Source of the DNA: Opitutaceae bacterium
Lineage (GTDB): Bacteria > Verrucomicrobiota > Verrucomicrobiia > Opitutales > Opitutaceae
Length of the DNA stretch: 64,000 nucleotides
Reading direction: 5' to 3'
NCBI GenBank assembly: GCA_028688225.1
Contig: JAQTYQ010000006.1
Span: 62,001 to 126,000, forward strand
Shown: piece by piece, positions 1-5,976 of the stretch
How the letters are laid out: the number at the start of each line of letters is the position of its first letter
Position numbering within the stretch: position 1 is the stretch's first letter
Program-made: the position numbers and the translations under genes
The notes under the pieces: generated by a model
Told to the model about the DNA's origin: nothing
Databases searched by the model: none
The model's input: only the letters and a program-made list of their open reading frames with translations

Positions 1-546
1 CAGCCGCCGCCAGCAGGCCTCGTATTGCTTGGCCGACATCCGGTCCTTGACGATGATCGCCTGGTCGCAGTCCTTCTCGACCGCCTGCAGCACCTCCGTC
101 ACCAGGTCGAGCTGCATCTGGCCGCCTGGATCGTCCGTAGGCGGCGCGGCGGGCAGCCGGTAAAGCTCGGTCGGCTTCTTGCCGTGCAGCGCCCGGCACG
201 AGCGCAGCGCCTCGATATCGCGCTCCGTCGATGACGCCGACAGGCCGGCGTTCTCCGCCGCCCGCATATAGTTTTGGGCTGACCGCTCGCTGATCTTCAA
301 ATCCGCAACGGTTGCGGATTTGGCCAGGAAGTCCCCGAAGTAGCCGTGCCCGACGCGCTCTTTCGCTTGCAGGAAGAGCACGCCGGCACGGACGATGATG
401 TAGATCAGCTCATCATGGAAACGGGCGGTCTTGGTGCCGATCTCGCCGATCACCTCGGCAATGCCCGTGCCAAGCTCGATCAGCTCCGGCGTGTCAAATG
501 CCGGCACGATCTCGACCTGGGTGGAAGGTTTTTTGGGTCTGCTCAT
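1..546 (-). CDS. DUF3102-like phage protein, 3' end outside window
   Basis: Reading leftward from the ATG at 546 gives 182 codons without a stop, so the gene runs off the left edge. Residues about 50-95 read as a DUF3102-type pattern: an ...LQAKERVGHGYFGDFL... segment followed by ISERSAQNYMRAAE. That helix-turn-helix-like arrangement occurs in phage and plasmid proteins of unknown function. The start overlaps the stop of the gene to its right (ATGA), which supports both the start and operon membership. It is the last visible gene of the leftward early operon. The family assignment rests on pattern recognition only. Confidence 0.6.
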   Translation of the reverse strand, partial: MSRPKKPSTQVEIVPAFDTPELIELGTGIAEVIGEIGTKTARFHDELIYIIVRAGVLFLQAKERVGHGYFGDFLAKSATVADLKISERSAQNYMRAAENAGLSASSTERDIEALRSCRALHGKKPTELYRLPAAPPTDDPGGQMQLDLVTEVLQAVEKDCDQAIIVKDRMSAKQYEACWRRL

Positions 547-746
547 GAAAGAGGAATCCCGCCCGGCCCGAAGGCCGTGGTTGCCTCGGCGCGCATGGCC
601 GAGTCGGCTTCCTGTCGCCGGATCAACTCGACCTGTTTGACGGCCGTCGCCTTCAGGGCTTCGAGTGCACCACCGGTGCACTTGATCCGTTCGTCCTGGA
701 TGACGGACAGCGCGGAGCGGGTTGAAGCTGAATGGTTGCCCTTCAT
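543..746 (-). CDS. Small phage protein, 67 aa
   Basis: The ATG at 746 overlaps the stop of the preceding leftward gene and its own TGA overlaps the next ATG at 546, so it is coupled on both sides. The middle (AVKQVELIRRQEADSAMR) is a charged helix. The last dozen residues come from a 28-bp sequence that is also found near the end of the gene at 976-1272. An in-frame ATG six codons upstream (764) exists, but the 746 start fits the overlap. Function unknown. Confidence 0.5.
   Translation of the reverse strand: MKGNHSASTRSALSVIQDERIKCTGGALEALKATAVKQVELIRRQEADSAMRAEATTAFGPGGIPLS
557..584. repeat. 28-bp direct repeat, copy A
   Basis: A 28-bp segment containing GCCCGGCCCGAAGGCCGTGG near the 3' end of the gene at 543-746. 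It matches 987-1014 at 27 of 28 positions; that copy lies near the 3' end of the gene at 976-1272. As a result the two proteins have similar C-terminal tails (AEATTAFGPGG and GHATTASGPGG). Confidence 0.7.
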
Positions 747-979
747 TGGAACAGCTCCCTCCACAACTGAACGTTGCTGCGGCAGGGGTCGTATTCTCGC
801 CAGACACGGCGGTAAAAACCGATTTGCGAGCGGCTGAGGCCGGTGAGGCGGGCCTGATGCGCAATGGTTCGGCGCCTGGCTGAGTTGATCGTGATCGCCA
901 GTTGCAGTTGCTGCTGGGCTCGAAGTGCGCGTCGCTGTTGGGCGTGCCGCCGCCTGATTGCTTGGAGGCGTCTCTTCAT
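743..979 (-). CDS. Small basic HTH-like phage protein, 78 aa
   Basis: The ATG at 979 overlaps the TGA of the gene at 976-1272, and its own stop overlaps the ATG at 746. The N-terminal half is very basic (MKRRLQAIRRRHAQQRR). The C-terminal half (IAHQARLTGLSRSQIGFYRR) resembles a helix-turn-helix. A nucleic-acid-binding early regulator is plausible. An upstream in-frame ATG at 1096 was rejected because that extension is low-complexity and overlaps another gene. Confidence 0.5.
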   Translation of the reverse strand: MKRRLQAIRRRHAQQRRALRAQQQLQLAITINSARRRTIAHQARLTGLSRSQIGFYRRVWREYDPCRSNVQLWRELFQ

Positions 980-1272
980 GAGATATTCCCGCCCGGCCCG
1001 GAGGCCGTGGTTGCGTGGCCGGAGGCGCGTCCTGTCTCGGGCGCCGCCATTTGCCCAGGCGGCGCCAGGGCGCGCATGGCGTTGCGGATGCCGCATGTCT
1101 CTGCGGCGGGGGCCGGCGTGACAGCCGGGCGGGAAAGCCTGTCCTCCGAAGCCTTGACGAAGGAGGAAGAGATCGCGGAAGACGGGATAGATCGGCCCAT
1201 GGCGAGGAACCGGTCGAGGCAGCCGGTCTCCTCGGCGATCAGCTCATAGATAACCTGGGCTTCGCGGCTCAT
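976..1272 (-). CDS. Hypothetical early phage protein, 98 aa, extended by repeat DNA
   Basis: Starts at 1272, overlapping the TGA of the gene at 1269-1664, and stops across the ATG at 979. The first 30 residues (MSREAQVIYELIAEETGCLD...) look like ordinary helical protein. Around residues 36-46 the repeat element at 1138-1167 is read in frame as SSFVKASEDR. The rest is Pro/Ala/Gly-rich and ends in a copy of the 28-bp repeat at 987-1014. A short gene has probably been lengthened by repeat insertion. Function unknown. Confidence 0.45.
   Translation of the reverse strand: MSREAQVIYELIAEETGCLDRFLAMGRSIPSSAISSSFVKASEDRLSRPAVTPAPAAETCGIRNAMRALAPPGQMAAPETGRASGHATTASGPGGNIS
987..1014. repeat. 28-bp direct repeat, copy B
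   Basis: Second copy of the element at 557-584, with a single G/A difference. It lies at the 3' end of the coding region for the 98-aa protein. Confidence 0.7.
1138..1167. repeat. 30-bp dispersed repeat, copy 1
   Basis: This 30-bp element begins CCTGTCCTCC and ends CGAAGGAGGA. Very similar copies lie at 1611-1640 in the prophage and 33215-33244 in the host chromosome. Copies 1 and 2 are inside coding sequence and read in the same frame on the minus strand as SSF(V/A)KAS(E/A)DR. Its TCCTCC and GGAGGA ends are complementary, so a short terminal stem can form. Confidence 0.75.
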
Positions 1273-1664
1273 CGGCGGTCCCTCCGCTGCTGCTCGACAT
1301 AGGCCGCATCGGCGATCTGCTGCAGTTCCTCGCGGTCAAACTCCCGCAGGCAGGAGCAGAAGGTCTGCAACTTGGCCTCGGCGGTGTAGCGCGCGCTGCG
1401 CACCAGGAGCGCCCCCAGAAAGGCGCGGGTAATGCGCTTCGTCAGCCGCTCGCCCCGGCCGGCGTTAAATTCATGGCCGCTCACCTGACCCTGGTCCCAC
1501 AGCTTCTCGATAAAGCTGTCGCTCAGGTGCAGCAGTCCGGCCGCGGCCTTGAGGCTCCAAAACTGCCGCTCACCAAGCAGCCAGTCGAATTGCAACTGGC
1601 CTCTGACTTCCCTGTCCGCCGAAGCCTTGGCGAAGGAGGATGGCCTCTGGAGCGTGGCGGGCAT
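1269..1664 (-). CDS. HTH-like early phage protein, 131 aa
   Basis: Starts at 1664 and its TGA overlaps the ATG at 1272. After a repeat-derived N-terminal segment (SSFAKASADR, residues 9-18), the protein has a region (WSLKAAAGLLHLSDSFIEKL followed by a QGQVSGHEFN turn and RLTKRITRAFLGALLV) resembling the winged HTH of excisionase or MerR-like proteins. A charged helical C-terminus follows. DNA binding is inferred from this pattern. The first 20 residues may be a recent extension, but no better downstream ATG is visible. Confidence 0.55.
   Translation of the reverse strand: MPATLQRPSSFAKASADREVRGQLQFDWLLGERQFWSLKAAAGLLHLSDSFIEKLWDQGQVSGHEFNAGRGERLTKRITRAFLGALLVRSARYTAEAKLQTFCSCLREFDREELQQIADAAYVEQQRRDRR
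1611..1640. repeat. 30-bp dispersed repeat, copy 2
   Basis: Copy of the element at 1138-1167 (begins CCTGTCCGCC, ends GCGAAGGAGGA). It encodes SFAKASADR near the N-terminus of the minus-strand gene at 1269-1664. Confidence 0.75.
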
Positions 1665-1728
1665 AGTCAGGCTTTCCGCTTGTCGATTGGCGATTGCCGA
1701 GAGCAGGTCGTTGACGCAAACTTCGGAG

Positions 1729-2208
1729 ATGGATGCCCCTCAACGTTGGGACGCGATCGGCTGGCGCTTACAGGCTTGGCTTGTGGATCTGCTTCAGCGC
1801 GACGGAGAGAAGCACGCGATTGCCGCCGCCGAGAATACTTGGGAGTCGATGACGCTCTTTCTTTTTCCCGACGAACAGGCTTCGCGGGAGGAAGTAGACC
1901 AGCTAGTGCGCGATGCAGTGCGGCTTGGCCGCCTGCCACCAACGATTTCTCCCAGGGCGCGTTATTATTTAGGGTACCGCATCCAGTGCGCTCTTGATTT
2001 TGAAGGGATGCTTTTCCCTCCGCTGTCGAAAGGTTCTCCGTTTGGCGAATTGCGCCGGGCGTGGAGCGATGGCCAGTTGATCGAGTGGTTGTTGATCGAT
2101 CTCTGGGCGCGCCGGCATGATCACTGGTTGAAACTGAACGCGATTGGCGTTCTAGGACCATTCGCGTTTTACGGCGTCGGACCAACCGATCCCAGCCAGC
2201 CTCGATAG
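1729..2208 (+). CDS. Hypothetical protein, 159 aa, candidate moron
   Basis: Rightward gene lying between leftward early genes. The ATG at 1729 gives a protein with a normal mix of hydrophobic and charged residues (RWDAIGWRLQAWLVDLLQRD, RARYYLGYRIQCALDFEG, WLLIDLWARRHDHWLKLN). The opposite-strand reading frame here is Arg/Ser/Thr-rich and does not look like protein. I do not recognise the family. Its orientation suggests an independently expressed lysogeny gene; immunity or superinfection exclusion would be guesses. Confidence 0.55.
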   Translation: MDAPQRWDAIGWRLQAWLVDLLQRDGEKHAIAAAENTWESMTLFLFPDEQASREEVDQLVRDAVRLGRLPPTISPRARYYLGYRIQCALDFEGMLFPPLSKGSPFGELRRAWSDGQLIEWLLIDLWARRHDHWLKLNAIGVLGPFAFYGVGPTDPSQPR

Positions 2209-2226
2209 TTGGTTTGAGGAACATGC

Positions 2227-2391
2227 TCATAGCGGCCTCCCTTTCCGCGCCGGCTCCGCGCCGGCGCATTGCCACAGCAGACGCTGGCGCAGGAACTCCA
2301 GCGCTTCCTGCAGCTCGCCCAGCAGCCGTACATCGTGCCGCTGTTCGGCCGCGCGGATCCGTGCCTCCAATCTGGCCAGGGCACGATTCAT
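2227..2391 (-). CDS. Small helical protein, 54 aa
   Basis: Reads leftward from ATG 2391 to TGA at 2227-2229: MNRALARLEARIRAAEQ followed by RHDVRLLGELQEALEFLRQR, then a basic tail. An AAGGAG-type ribosome site lies just upstream (complement of about 2396-2405). It is predicted almost wholly helical or coiled coil. The first 16 codons are nearly repeated at 2920-2969 (MNTALARLEARIRAAE). The stop overlaps an ATG at 2230 that opens a low-complexity frame running opposite the 1729-2208 gene; this may be the remnant of a former downstream gene. Confidence 0.5.
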   Translation of the reverse strand: MNRALARLEARIRAAEQRHDVRLLGELQEALEFLRQRLLWQCAGAEPARKGRPL

Positions 2392-2435
2392 CGACCTTGC
2401 TCCTTTCGCCCAGCCCGCGCAGGCTGCATCGCCCC

Positions 2436-2894
2436 ATGACCGGCATGGAGAGTGGCATCACCCTCGGAGTCGCACTGCTCGGCGCAGCGCTTGGTATTCT
2501 GAATTACTGGCGCTCCGTTACCCGCGACCGCATCTGCCTGCGCGTCGCGGCGCGCTGGTACGTCGACCGTGAGCGCGTGTGCAGCGGCATCGCGATCGAG
2601 GTGATCAATCTGGGCTTCTTTCCGGTTACGCTGGCCGAGGTCGGCTTTCTCGCCCCTGGCCGGGTGCGCCTGCCGCCGGCGTTCGGCCTGGACCAGAGCA
2701 GCCTGCCACAACGCCTGGAACCGCGGGCAGCTTTCACTGCACTCCTGCCGGCAGGAGCTCAGTATAATGAAGCGGTGGGAAGGGTGGTCGATGCCTATGC
2801 CCTCACCGCCTGCGGATTGCGCTTCACCGCCGGCCGCCGGCAGGTCCGCGAATGCCTCCAGGCGGCTCGGGCAGCCGAACATCCCCCGGCGTAG
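2436..2894 (+). CDS. Membrane-anchored hypothetical protein, 152 aa, candidate moron
   Basis: Starts at ATG 2436. Residues about 6-22 (GITLGVALLGAALGILNYW) form one N-terminal membrane segment. The rest is a soluble domain with beta-type stretches (GIAIEVINLGFFPVTLAEV, FLAPGRVRLPPAF). It is rightward within a leftward operon and is flanked on both sides by copies of the start of the 54-aa gene. An exclusion or immunity role would suit its placement, but nothing in the sequence proves this. Confidence 0.55.
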   Translation: MTGMESGITLGVALLGAALGILNYWRSVTRDRICLRVAARWYVDRERVCSGIAIEVINLGFFPVTLAEVGFLAPGRVRLPPAFGLDQSSLPQRLEPRAAFTALLPAGAQYNEAVGRVVDAYALTACGLRFTAGRRQVRECLQAARAAEHPPA

Positions 2895-2969
2895 GGCGTA
2901 CAGGCCTCGCAGGGCGGCGTGCTCCGCCGCGCGGATCCGTGCCTCGAGTCTGGCCAAGGCGGTGTTCAT
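2895..2969 (-). pseudogene. Truncated copy of the 54-aa gene
   Basis: The ATG at 2967-2969 overlaps the TGA of the upstream HTH gene, as in an intact operon. The first 16 codons (MNTALARLEARIRAAE) match the 54-aa gene at 2391. Homology then stops and the frame runs antisense into the rightward gene ending at 2894. It looks like the 5' end of the original coupled gene, separated from an intact copy by the inserted rightward gene. Confidence 0.5.
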
Positions 2970-3145
2970 GCGGCCCGGCCTCCCTGTTTGCGGACCCATT
3001 CAGCATACCGGGCGCGCAGGTTGGCCTTGTCTGGATAGTGCCCTTTTAGGGTGCGCCATAGTGTAATGCGGTGAACTTTGAGCGCCTTCGCCGCCATCAC
3101 GATGCCAGGAAACGCCGTGACTTTCTGCCTAGAAGTTGGCAACAT
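2966..3145 (-). CDS. Small HTH regulator of the early operon, 59 aa
   Basis: Reads leftward from ATG 3145 to TGA 2966-2968. The core (MAAKALKVHRITLWRTLKGHYPD) is a clear helix-turn-helix of the Fis or Ner-like type, followed by a charged helix (ANLRARYAEWVRK). It is the first gene of the leftward operon and starts immediately beside the repeated operator sites at 3147-3213. A Ner- or Cro-like regulator of the early promoter is the best inference. Confidence 0.65.
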   Translation of the reverse strand: MLPTSRQKVTAFPGIVMAAKALKVHRITLWRTLKGHYPDKANLRARYAEWVRKQGGRAA

Positions 3146-3146
3146 G

Positions 3147-3213
3147 CTGCGATTTGTCTTCGAAAATCGCAGTAGGGCAAGCTAAAAATCGCAGTGCTGT
3201 TGATTTTTCGCAG
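3147..3213. promoter_or_regulatory. Divergent early operator with repeated half-sites
   Basis: CTGCGATTT at 3147-3155 and AAATCGCAG at 3164-3172 form a perfect 9-bp inverted repeat with an 8-bp gap. AAATCGCAG recurs at 3186-3194, 22 bp from the previous copy, and a one-mismatch copy (TTTTCGCAG) lies at 3205-3213. The array sits exactly between the leftward HTH gene (start 3145) and the rightward repressor-like gene (start 3244), as expected for a lysis/lysogeny control region. It is more AT-rich than its surroundings. Confidence 0.7.
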
Positions 3214-3243
3214 CGCACTGATGCCATTGCGCTAGCATTAGAG

Positions 3244-3684
3244 ATGCCCTTGCGTGCCTTACCTATGAAAATAGGGGTCTCTGACCGCATGTTTTGGGGC
3301 TATCGATCAGGTAAATATCCAGTGAAGAAAAAGGGATGGGAAAAGCTGCGCAACTGCGAAATAGCAGTCGGTTTAGCAGCACCAGATCCCGAGATTAAAG
3401 CGATACCCAACACCGCCGCACAGCCGGCGACGGCAAATGCCGCCATCGCCATGCGCGATGTAATCCAGAAGACATTGGGCGATTTATTGAAACGGTCGGG
3501 CGACGACCTCCATCAACTGAGTTTAATCCTCGCCCGGCTCACTCAGCCGACGCAATCAAGCCTATCCACAATGTCGGAGGAAGACCGCCGTTGGGCGGAG
3601 CGTAAATATGCCGAACTCAAGGCTCGGGCGGCTGCGGAAGCTGGGGCTGCTCAATTGTCCAAGGAACGGCGACAAGCTTCTTAG
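3244..3684 (+). CDS. Repressor-like phage regulator, 146 aa
   Basis: Rightward gene downstream of the operator array. I chose the ATG at 3244 because the upstream in-frame start (3136) would place the operator inside the coding region. The N-terminus (ALPMKIGVSDRMFWGYRSGK then PVKKKGWEKL) has the look of an XRE-type HTH in which the recognition helix is followed by a basic turn. The C-terminal part is helical and Ala-rich and could mediate multimerisation. The maintenance-repressor role is inferred from position and HTH resemblance. Confidence 0.5.
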   Translation: MPLRALPMKIGVSDRMFWGYRSGKYPVKKKGWEKLRNCEIAVGLAAPDPEIKAIPNTAAQPATANAAIAMRDVIQKTLGDLLKRSGDDLHQLSLILARLTQPTQSSLSTMSEEDRRWAERKYAELKARAAAEAGAAQLSKERRQAS

Positions 3685-3856
3685 CCTCGGCTGCGACAAA
3701 TTCATTCATGCGACTGAATTCTGCCAGCTTTATATGCAAAAGCGCGTTTTCCCATCGGAGGCGCGCGTTTTCGGCTTCCACGCCCCGCAGTCGGGCTAGT
3801 TCGCGCCACACTTCATGCGGCGGCATTTCCGCGGTGGATTGGCGTGACGAGGGCAT
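3617..3856 (-). CDS. Coiled-coil hypothetical protein, 79 aa
   Basis: Leftward frame overlapping the 3' end of the repressor-like gene. The sequence (EVWRELARLRGVEAENARLR...NALLHIKLAEF) is a heptad-like coiled coil, ending in a Pro/Gln tail. The two genes would converge and overlap by 68 bp. The helical pattern looks genuine, but there is no clear ribosome site, so existence is uncertain. Confidence 0.35.
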   Translation of the reverse strand: MPSSRQSTAEMPPHEVWRELARLRGVEAENARLRWENALLHIKLAEFSRMNEFVAAEAKKLVAVPWTIEQPQLPQPPEP

Positions 3857-3888
3857 GACTCAATGATAGCAGCCTGACAGGACCCCGG

Positions 3889-3924
3889 TATAATTTCACG
3901 AAAAGGAATTGAACAATCCCTTTT
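3889..3924 (+). promoter_or_regulatory. Candidate rightward promoter and leader palindrome
   Basis: A perfect TATAAT lies at 3889-3894 without an obvious -35 box, as in activator-dependent middle or late promoters of Mu-like phages. About 7 bp downstream is an imperfect inverted repeat, AAAAGGAATTG (3901-3911) and CAATCCCTTTT (3914-3924), which could be an operator or an early leader hairpin. The first long rightward gene block begins at 3975. Confidence 0.4.
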
Positions 3925-3974
3925 CCAGGCCAAGGCTTGCTGCGTTTGTCCAACCCCGGCGCTGATCTCACCCC

Positions 3975-4271
3975 ATGTCATTCATCAGCTCGAAAACCAT
4001 CCGCGAGGCTGATCAATCGGCCGCGGCCAGGAAGGAGGTGCCCATCCTGGTCGGCATCTACCTGTTCGGCGGCGCGCTCAGCGCCCTGGGCGGCGTCACG
4101 GGAATCGTCTTCGGCGTGGGGCGATTGGATTCCATGATGATCCTCGGCGGCATTGGTGGACTCGGGTTTAGCTTCCTTCTTTTCGGCCTGGCCGAATTCT
4201 TCGCCCAGATTGCCCGCATCGCGACTGCCACCGAGGAAACCGCCCGCCTGCTCCGCCAACTCAAGCCATGA
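3975..4271 (+). CDS. Small membrane protein, 98 aa
   Basis: Two clear hydrophobic segments are present: about residues 24-46 (ILVGIYLFGGALSALGGVTG) and 54-78 (MMILGGIGGLGFSFLLFGLA). A short amphipathic tail (IARIATATEETARLLRQL) follows. The stop overlaps the ATG of the next gene (4268). It is at the head of the membrane-gene block, where Mu-like phages carry lysis and accessory genes. A holin role is possible but not demonstrated. Confidence 0.6.
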   Translation: MSFISSKTIREADQSAAARKEVPILVGIYLFGGALSALGGVTGIVFGVGRLDSMMILGGIGGLGFSFLLFGLAEFFAQIARIATATEETARLLRQLKP

Positions 4272-4972
4272 AAACCCTGAAAATCACCCTGCTCGCCCTG
4301 GCCTGCGCGCTCATCGCCGCTACCGGCGCGCTGCACCGGTATCTCTATCTGCAGGTCCGGGTGCTGCAGTCAGACCTCGCGGCCGAGCGCACATGCGCTG
4401 AAAATTTTTGCCGCATCACCGAGCAGCTACTGGCGGACTCACAGGCCACTCGGGAGAAAACAGAAAAGCTCATGGCCGAGCAAAATGAACACTACAACAA
4501 GCTCGCAAAGCTGGCGCGGGAAATGGCCGCAGAGCTTGGCCAGCGCGACCGGCTCGCCGCTCAAAAAGCTGAGGATGATAGAATCGCATCCGCCGCCTAT
4601 GTCACGCGTGGCAATTATCAGCCGGCTGATTCGCGCCCCGCCCCGGCGCCGCGCTATTCTCCTGCGCCTGCGCTCCCGGCCGGCCCCTCGATGGACGCCA
4701 TCCGTGCGGCCGCCGAACGCCGCGCCGACACTTATTTCCGCTACGACTACCGGCCGGGTTCCTCGGCCACGCTCTCCATCGATGTGCGGATCGACCTCGA
4801 GGAGCCCGAGCCCATGCCGGGCTGGCCGGGCCAGTATCACGTGCGCGGCATCGGCCGCCTGTCATTCTTCGACAGCAAGGGAATCTCCTTTGGCAACGCC
4901 ACTGAGAAATTCGAGGTCACGGTGATCACCGCCGGCGGCGCGCTGCGCACCGAGCATTTCACGCTCAAATAG
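4268..4972 (+). CDS. Secreted or anchored coiled-coil protein, 234 aa
   Basis: Begins with a signal-anchor (MKTLKITLLALACALIAATG), then a long coiled coil to about residue 100. A Pro/Ala-rich linker follows (residues about 115-145), and then a small beta-rich C-terminal domain (SATLSIDVRIDLEEPEPMPG ... TEKFEVTVITAGG). It is coupled by ATGA to 3975-4271. Family not recognised. The architecture, an inner-membrane anchor plus coiled coil plus periplasmic domain, would suit an envelope-spanning or lysis-associated protein. Confidence 0.6.
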   Translation: MKTLKITLLALACALIAATGALHRYLYLQVRVLQSDLAAERTCAENFCRITEQLLADSQATREKTEKLMAEQNEHYNKLAKLAREMAAELGQRDRLAAQKAEDDRIASAAYVTRGNYQPADSRPAPAPRYSPAPALPAGPSMDAIRAAAERRADTYFRYDYRPGSSATLSIDVRIDLEEPEPMPGWPGQYHVRGIGRLSFFDSKGISFGNATEKFEVTVITAGGALRTEHFTLK

Positions 4973-4997
4973 AGCCCCGGCCGGCGGCCGGAGCCTT

Positions 4998-5024
4998 TAT
5001 TTTTCGGGCGCAGACCGAAAAATA
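4998..5024. repeat. Perfect 10-bp inverted repeat
   Basis: TATTTTTCGG (4998-5007) and CCGAAAAATA (5015-5024) are separated by 7 bp. It lies directly after the 234-aa gene and before a stronger terminator. It could be a bidirectional terminator half or a protein-binding palindrome. Confidence 0.6.
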
Positions 5025-5047
5025 GTCGTCACCGTTCCCACCTTGCC

Positions 5048-5077
5048 CACGCAAGGCTAACGGCCTTGCGTGTTTTT
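5048..5077 (+). terminator. Rho-independent terminator
   Basis: CACGCAAGGC (5048-5057) pairs perfectly with GCCTTGCGTG (5063-5072) around a 5-nt TAACG loop, followed by TTTTT (5073-5077). This is a textbook intrinsic terminator closing the 3975-4972 transcript. Confidence 0.8.
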
Positions 5078-5312
5078 GTGCACACTGGGCGGCGTGATCC
5101 GCCCCACCGCCCACCTTTTCGGATTTTGCCCGCCGCAGGTCAAGCCCGACGGGCATCTCATCCTGCCGGCGCGGAAGCAGGATGGCGAGATCATCGGCCT
5201 GTGCGCGCGGCGCGATCTCTGGCGCAAGGCCGCGCTCGAAATCATGGTCGCCACCGCGCCGCCAGAGGATCCCGCCTCGCCCGTCCTGAAGCCCTCGGGC
5301 CATCTGCTTTAG
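5070..5312 (+). CDS. Small hypothetical phage protein, up to 80 aa
   Basis: A GTG at 5070 opens the frame, but it lies inside the terminator stem. The internal GTG at 5094 (giving VIRPTAHLFGF...) is a more credible start and yields about 72 residues. The body (PDGHLILPARKQDGEIIGLC, RRDLWRKAALEIMV) looks like a small folded domain. No family recognised. Confidence 0.4.
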   Translation: MFLCTLGGVIRPTAHLFGFCPPQVKPDGHLILPARKQDGEIIGLCARRDLWRKAALEIMVATAPPEDPASPVLKPSGHLL

Positions 5313-5320
5313 CCAGCTAC

Positions 5321-5383
5321 TCCCTACTTTCACTTTCACCCCTCACTTTCACTCTCACTCTCACCTTCACCCTCACTCTCACC
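5321..5383 (+). repeat. C/T hexamer tract before a start codon
   Basis: About 60 bp made of degenerate tandem hexamers of the type CTTTCA, CTCTCA and CCTTCA run directly into the ATG at 5384. There is no purine-rich ribosome site. Similar tracts precede the genes at 12968, 14091, 16770, 17979 and 22922. Confidence 0.75.
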
Positions 5384-5773
5384 ATGAAGACCATGCTCCG
5401 CCTCCTCTCTCTCGCGGCCATCGCGGCCGTTGTCTGCGCGCTCCCGGTGGCCTTGCTTGCCCAGGCTGCCGACCCCAGCGCGATCGTCTCGACCGATACC
5501 GCGGCCGGCATCGCCACGCCGTTCGTGGTGGCGCTGGCGCTCAAATATCCGGTCATCATCACGATCCTCGCCGCGGTCGGCACGCTTCGGTTTTTTTTCA
5601 AACCGGTCGTCTCGCTCATCGAGGCCTACGTGCAGTCGACGCCATCGCCCGCTGATGATGAAGCCATCGCCAAGGTCGAGGCTTCGGCACCCTGGAAGTG
5701 GTTCTGCTGGGCGCTCGACTTCTTTTGCTCGATCAAGGTCGGCCCGCAATTCACCGCCAAACCTCAGGCCTGA
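5384..5773 (+). CDS. Holin-like membrane protein, 129 aa
   Basis: Residues 1-31 form a signal-like segment ending ALLAQA. A second hydrophobic stretch (FVVALALKYPVIITILAAVG) lies about residues 46-66 and a shorter one (KWFCWALDFFC) near 105. Size, the number of membrane segments and position in a Mu-like lysis region favour a holin or holin-like protein. The ATG at 5384 directly follows a C/T tract. No catalytic domain is present. Confidence 0.5.
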   Translation: MKTMLRLLSLAAIAAVVCALPVALLAQAADPSAIVSTDTAAGIATPFVVALALKYPVIITILAAVGTLRFFFKPVVSLIEAYVQSTPSPADDEAIAKVEASAPWKWFCWALDFFCSIKVGPQFTAKPQA

Positions 5774-5805
5774 TTTTAGTACCAACCCATCGAACGCATC
5801 CACGG

Positions 5806-5976
5806 ATGGCTGCCCTGCTCGCATTCCTGTTGGCGCTGATGCGATCGCTGCCCGCGCTCGAACGCCTGGTCCGCCAGGCCATCGCCGCGCGGGACCAGGA
5901 GCGCGAGCAGGCAGCCGCGGCGCGGCTCGCCGCCAAGGATGCCGCGGTCGACGCCGCGATCGACTCAACACCATGA
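5806..5976 (+). CDS. Short membrane/coiled-coil protein, 56 aa
   Basis: N-terminal hydrophobic helix (MAALLAFLLALM) followed by a continuous charged/Ala helix (RQAIAARDQEREQAAAARLA). The stop overlaps the ATG of the lipoprotein gene at 5973. The anchored-helix plus overlapping-lipoprotein arrangement resembles a two-gene spanin (Rz/Rz1) layout, although this protein is shorter than usual i-spanins. Confidence 0.5.
   Translation: MAALLAFLLALMRSLPALERLVRQAIAARDQEREQAAAARLAAKDAAVDAAIDSTP

Noticed and set aside
1667-2230. Leftward frame with ATGA overlap at 2230
   Set aside because: Beyond the first 25 codons it is Arg/Ser/Thr-rich and lies opposite a protein-like rightward gene (1729-2208). 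Kept only as a possible gene remnant.
3136-3243. Upstream start for the repressor-like gene
   Set aside because: It would make the operator repeats coding; ATG 3244 fits better.
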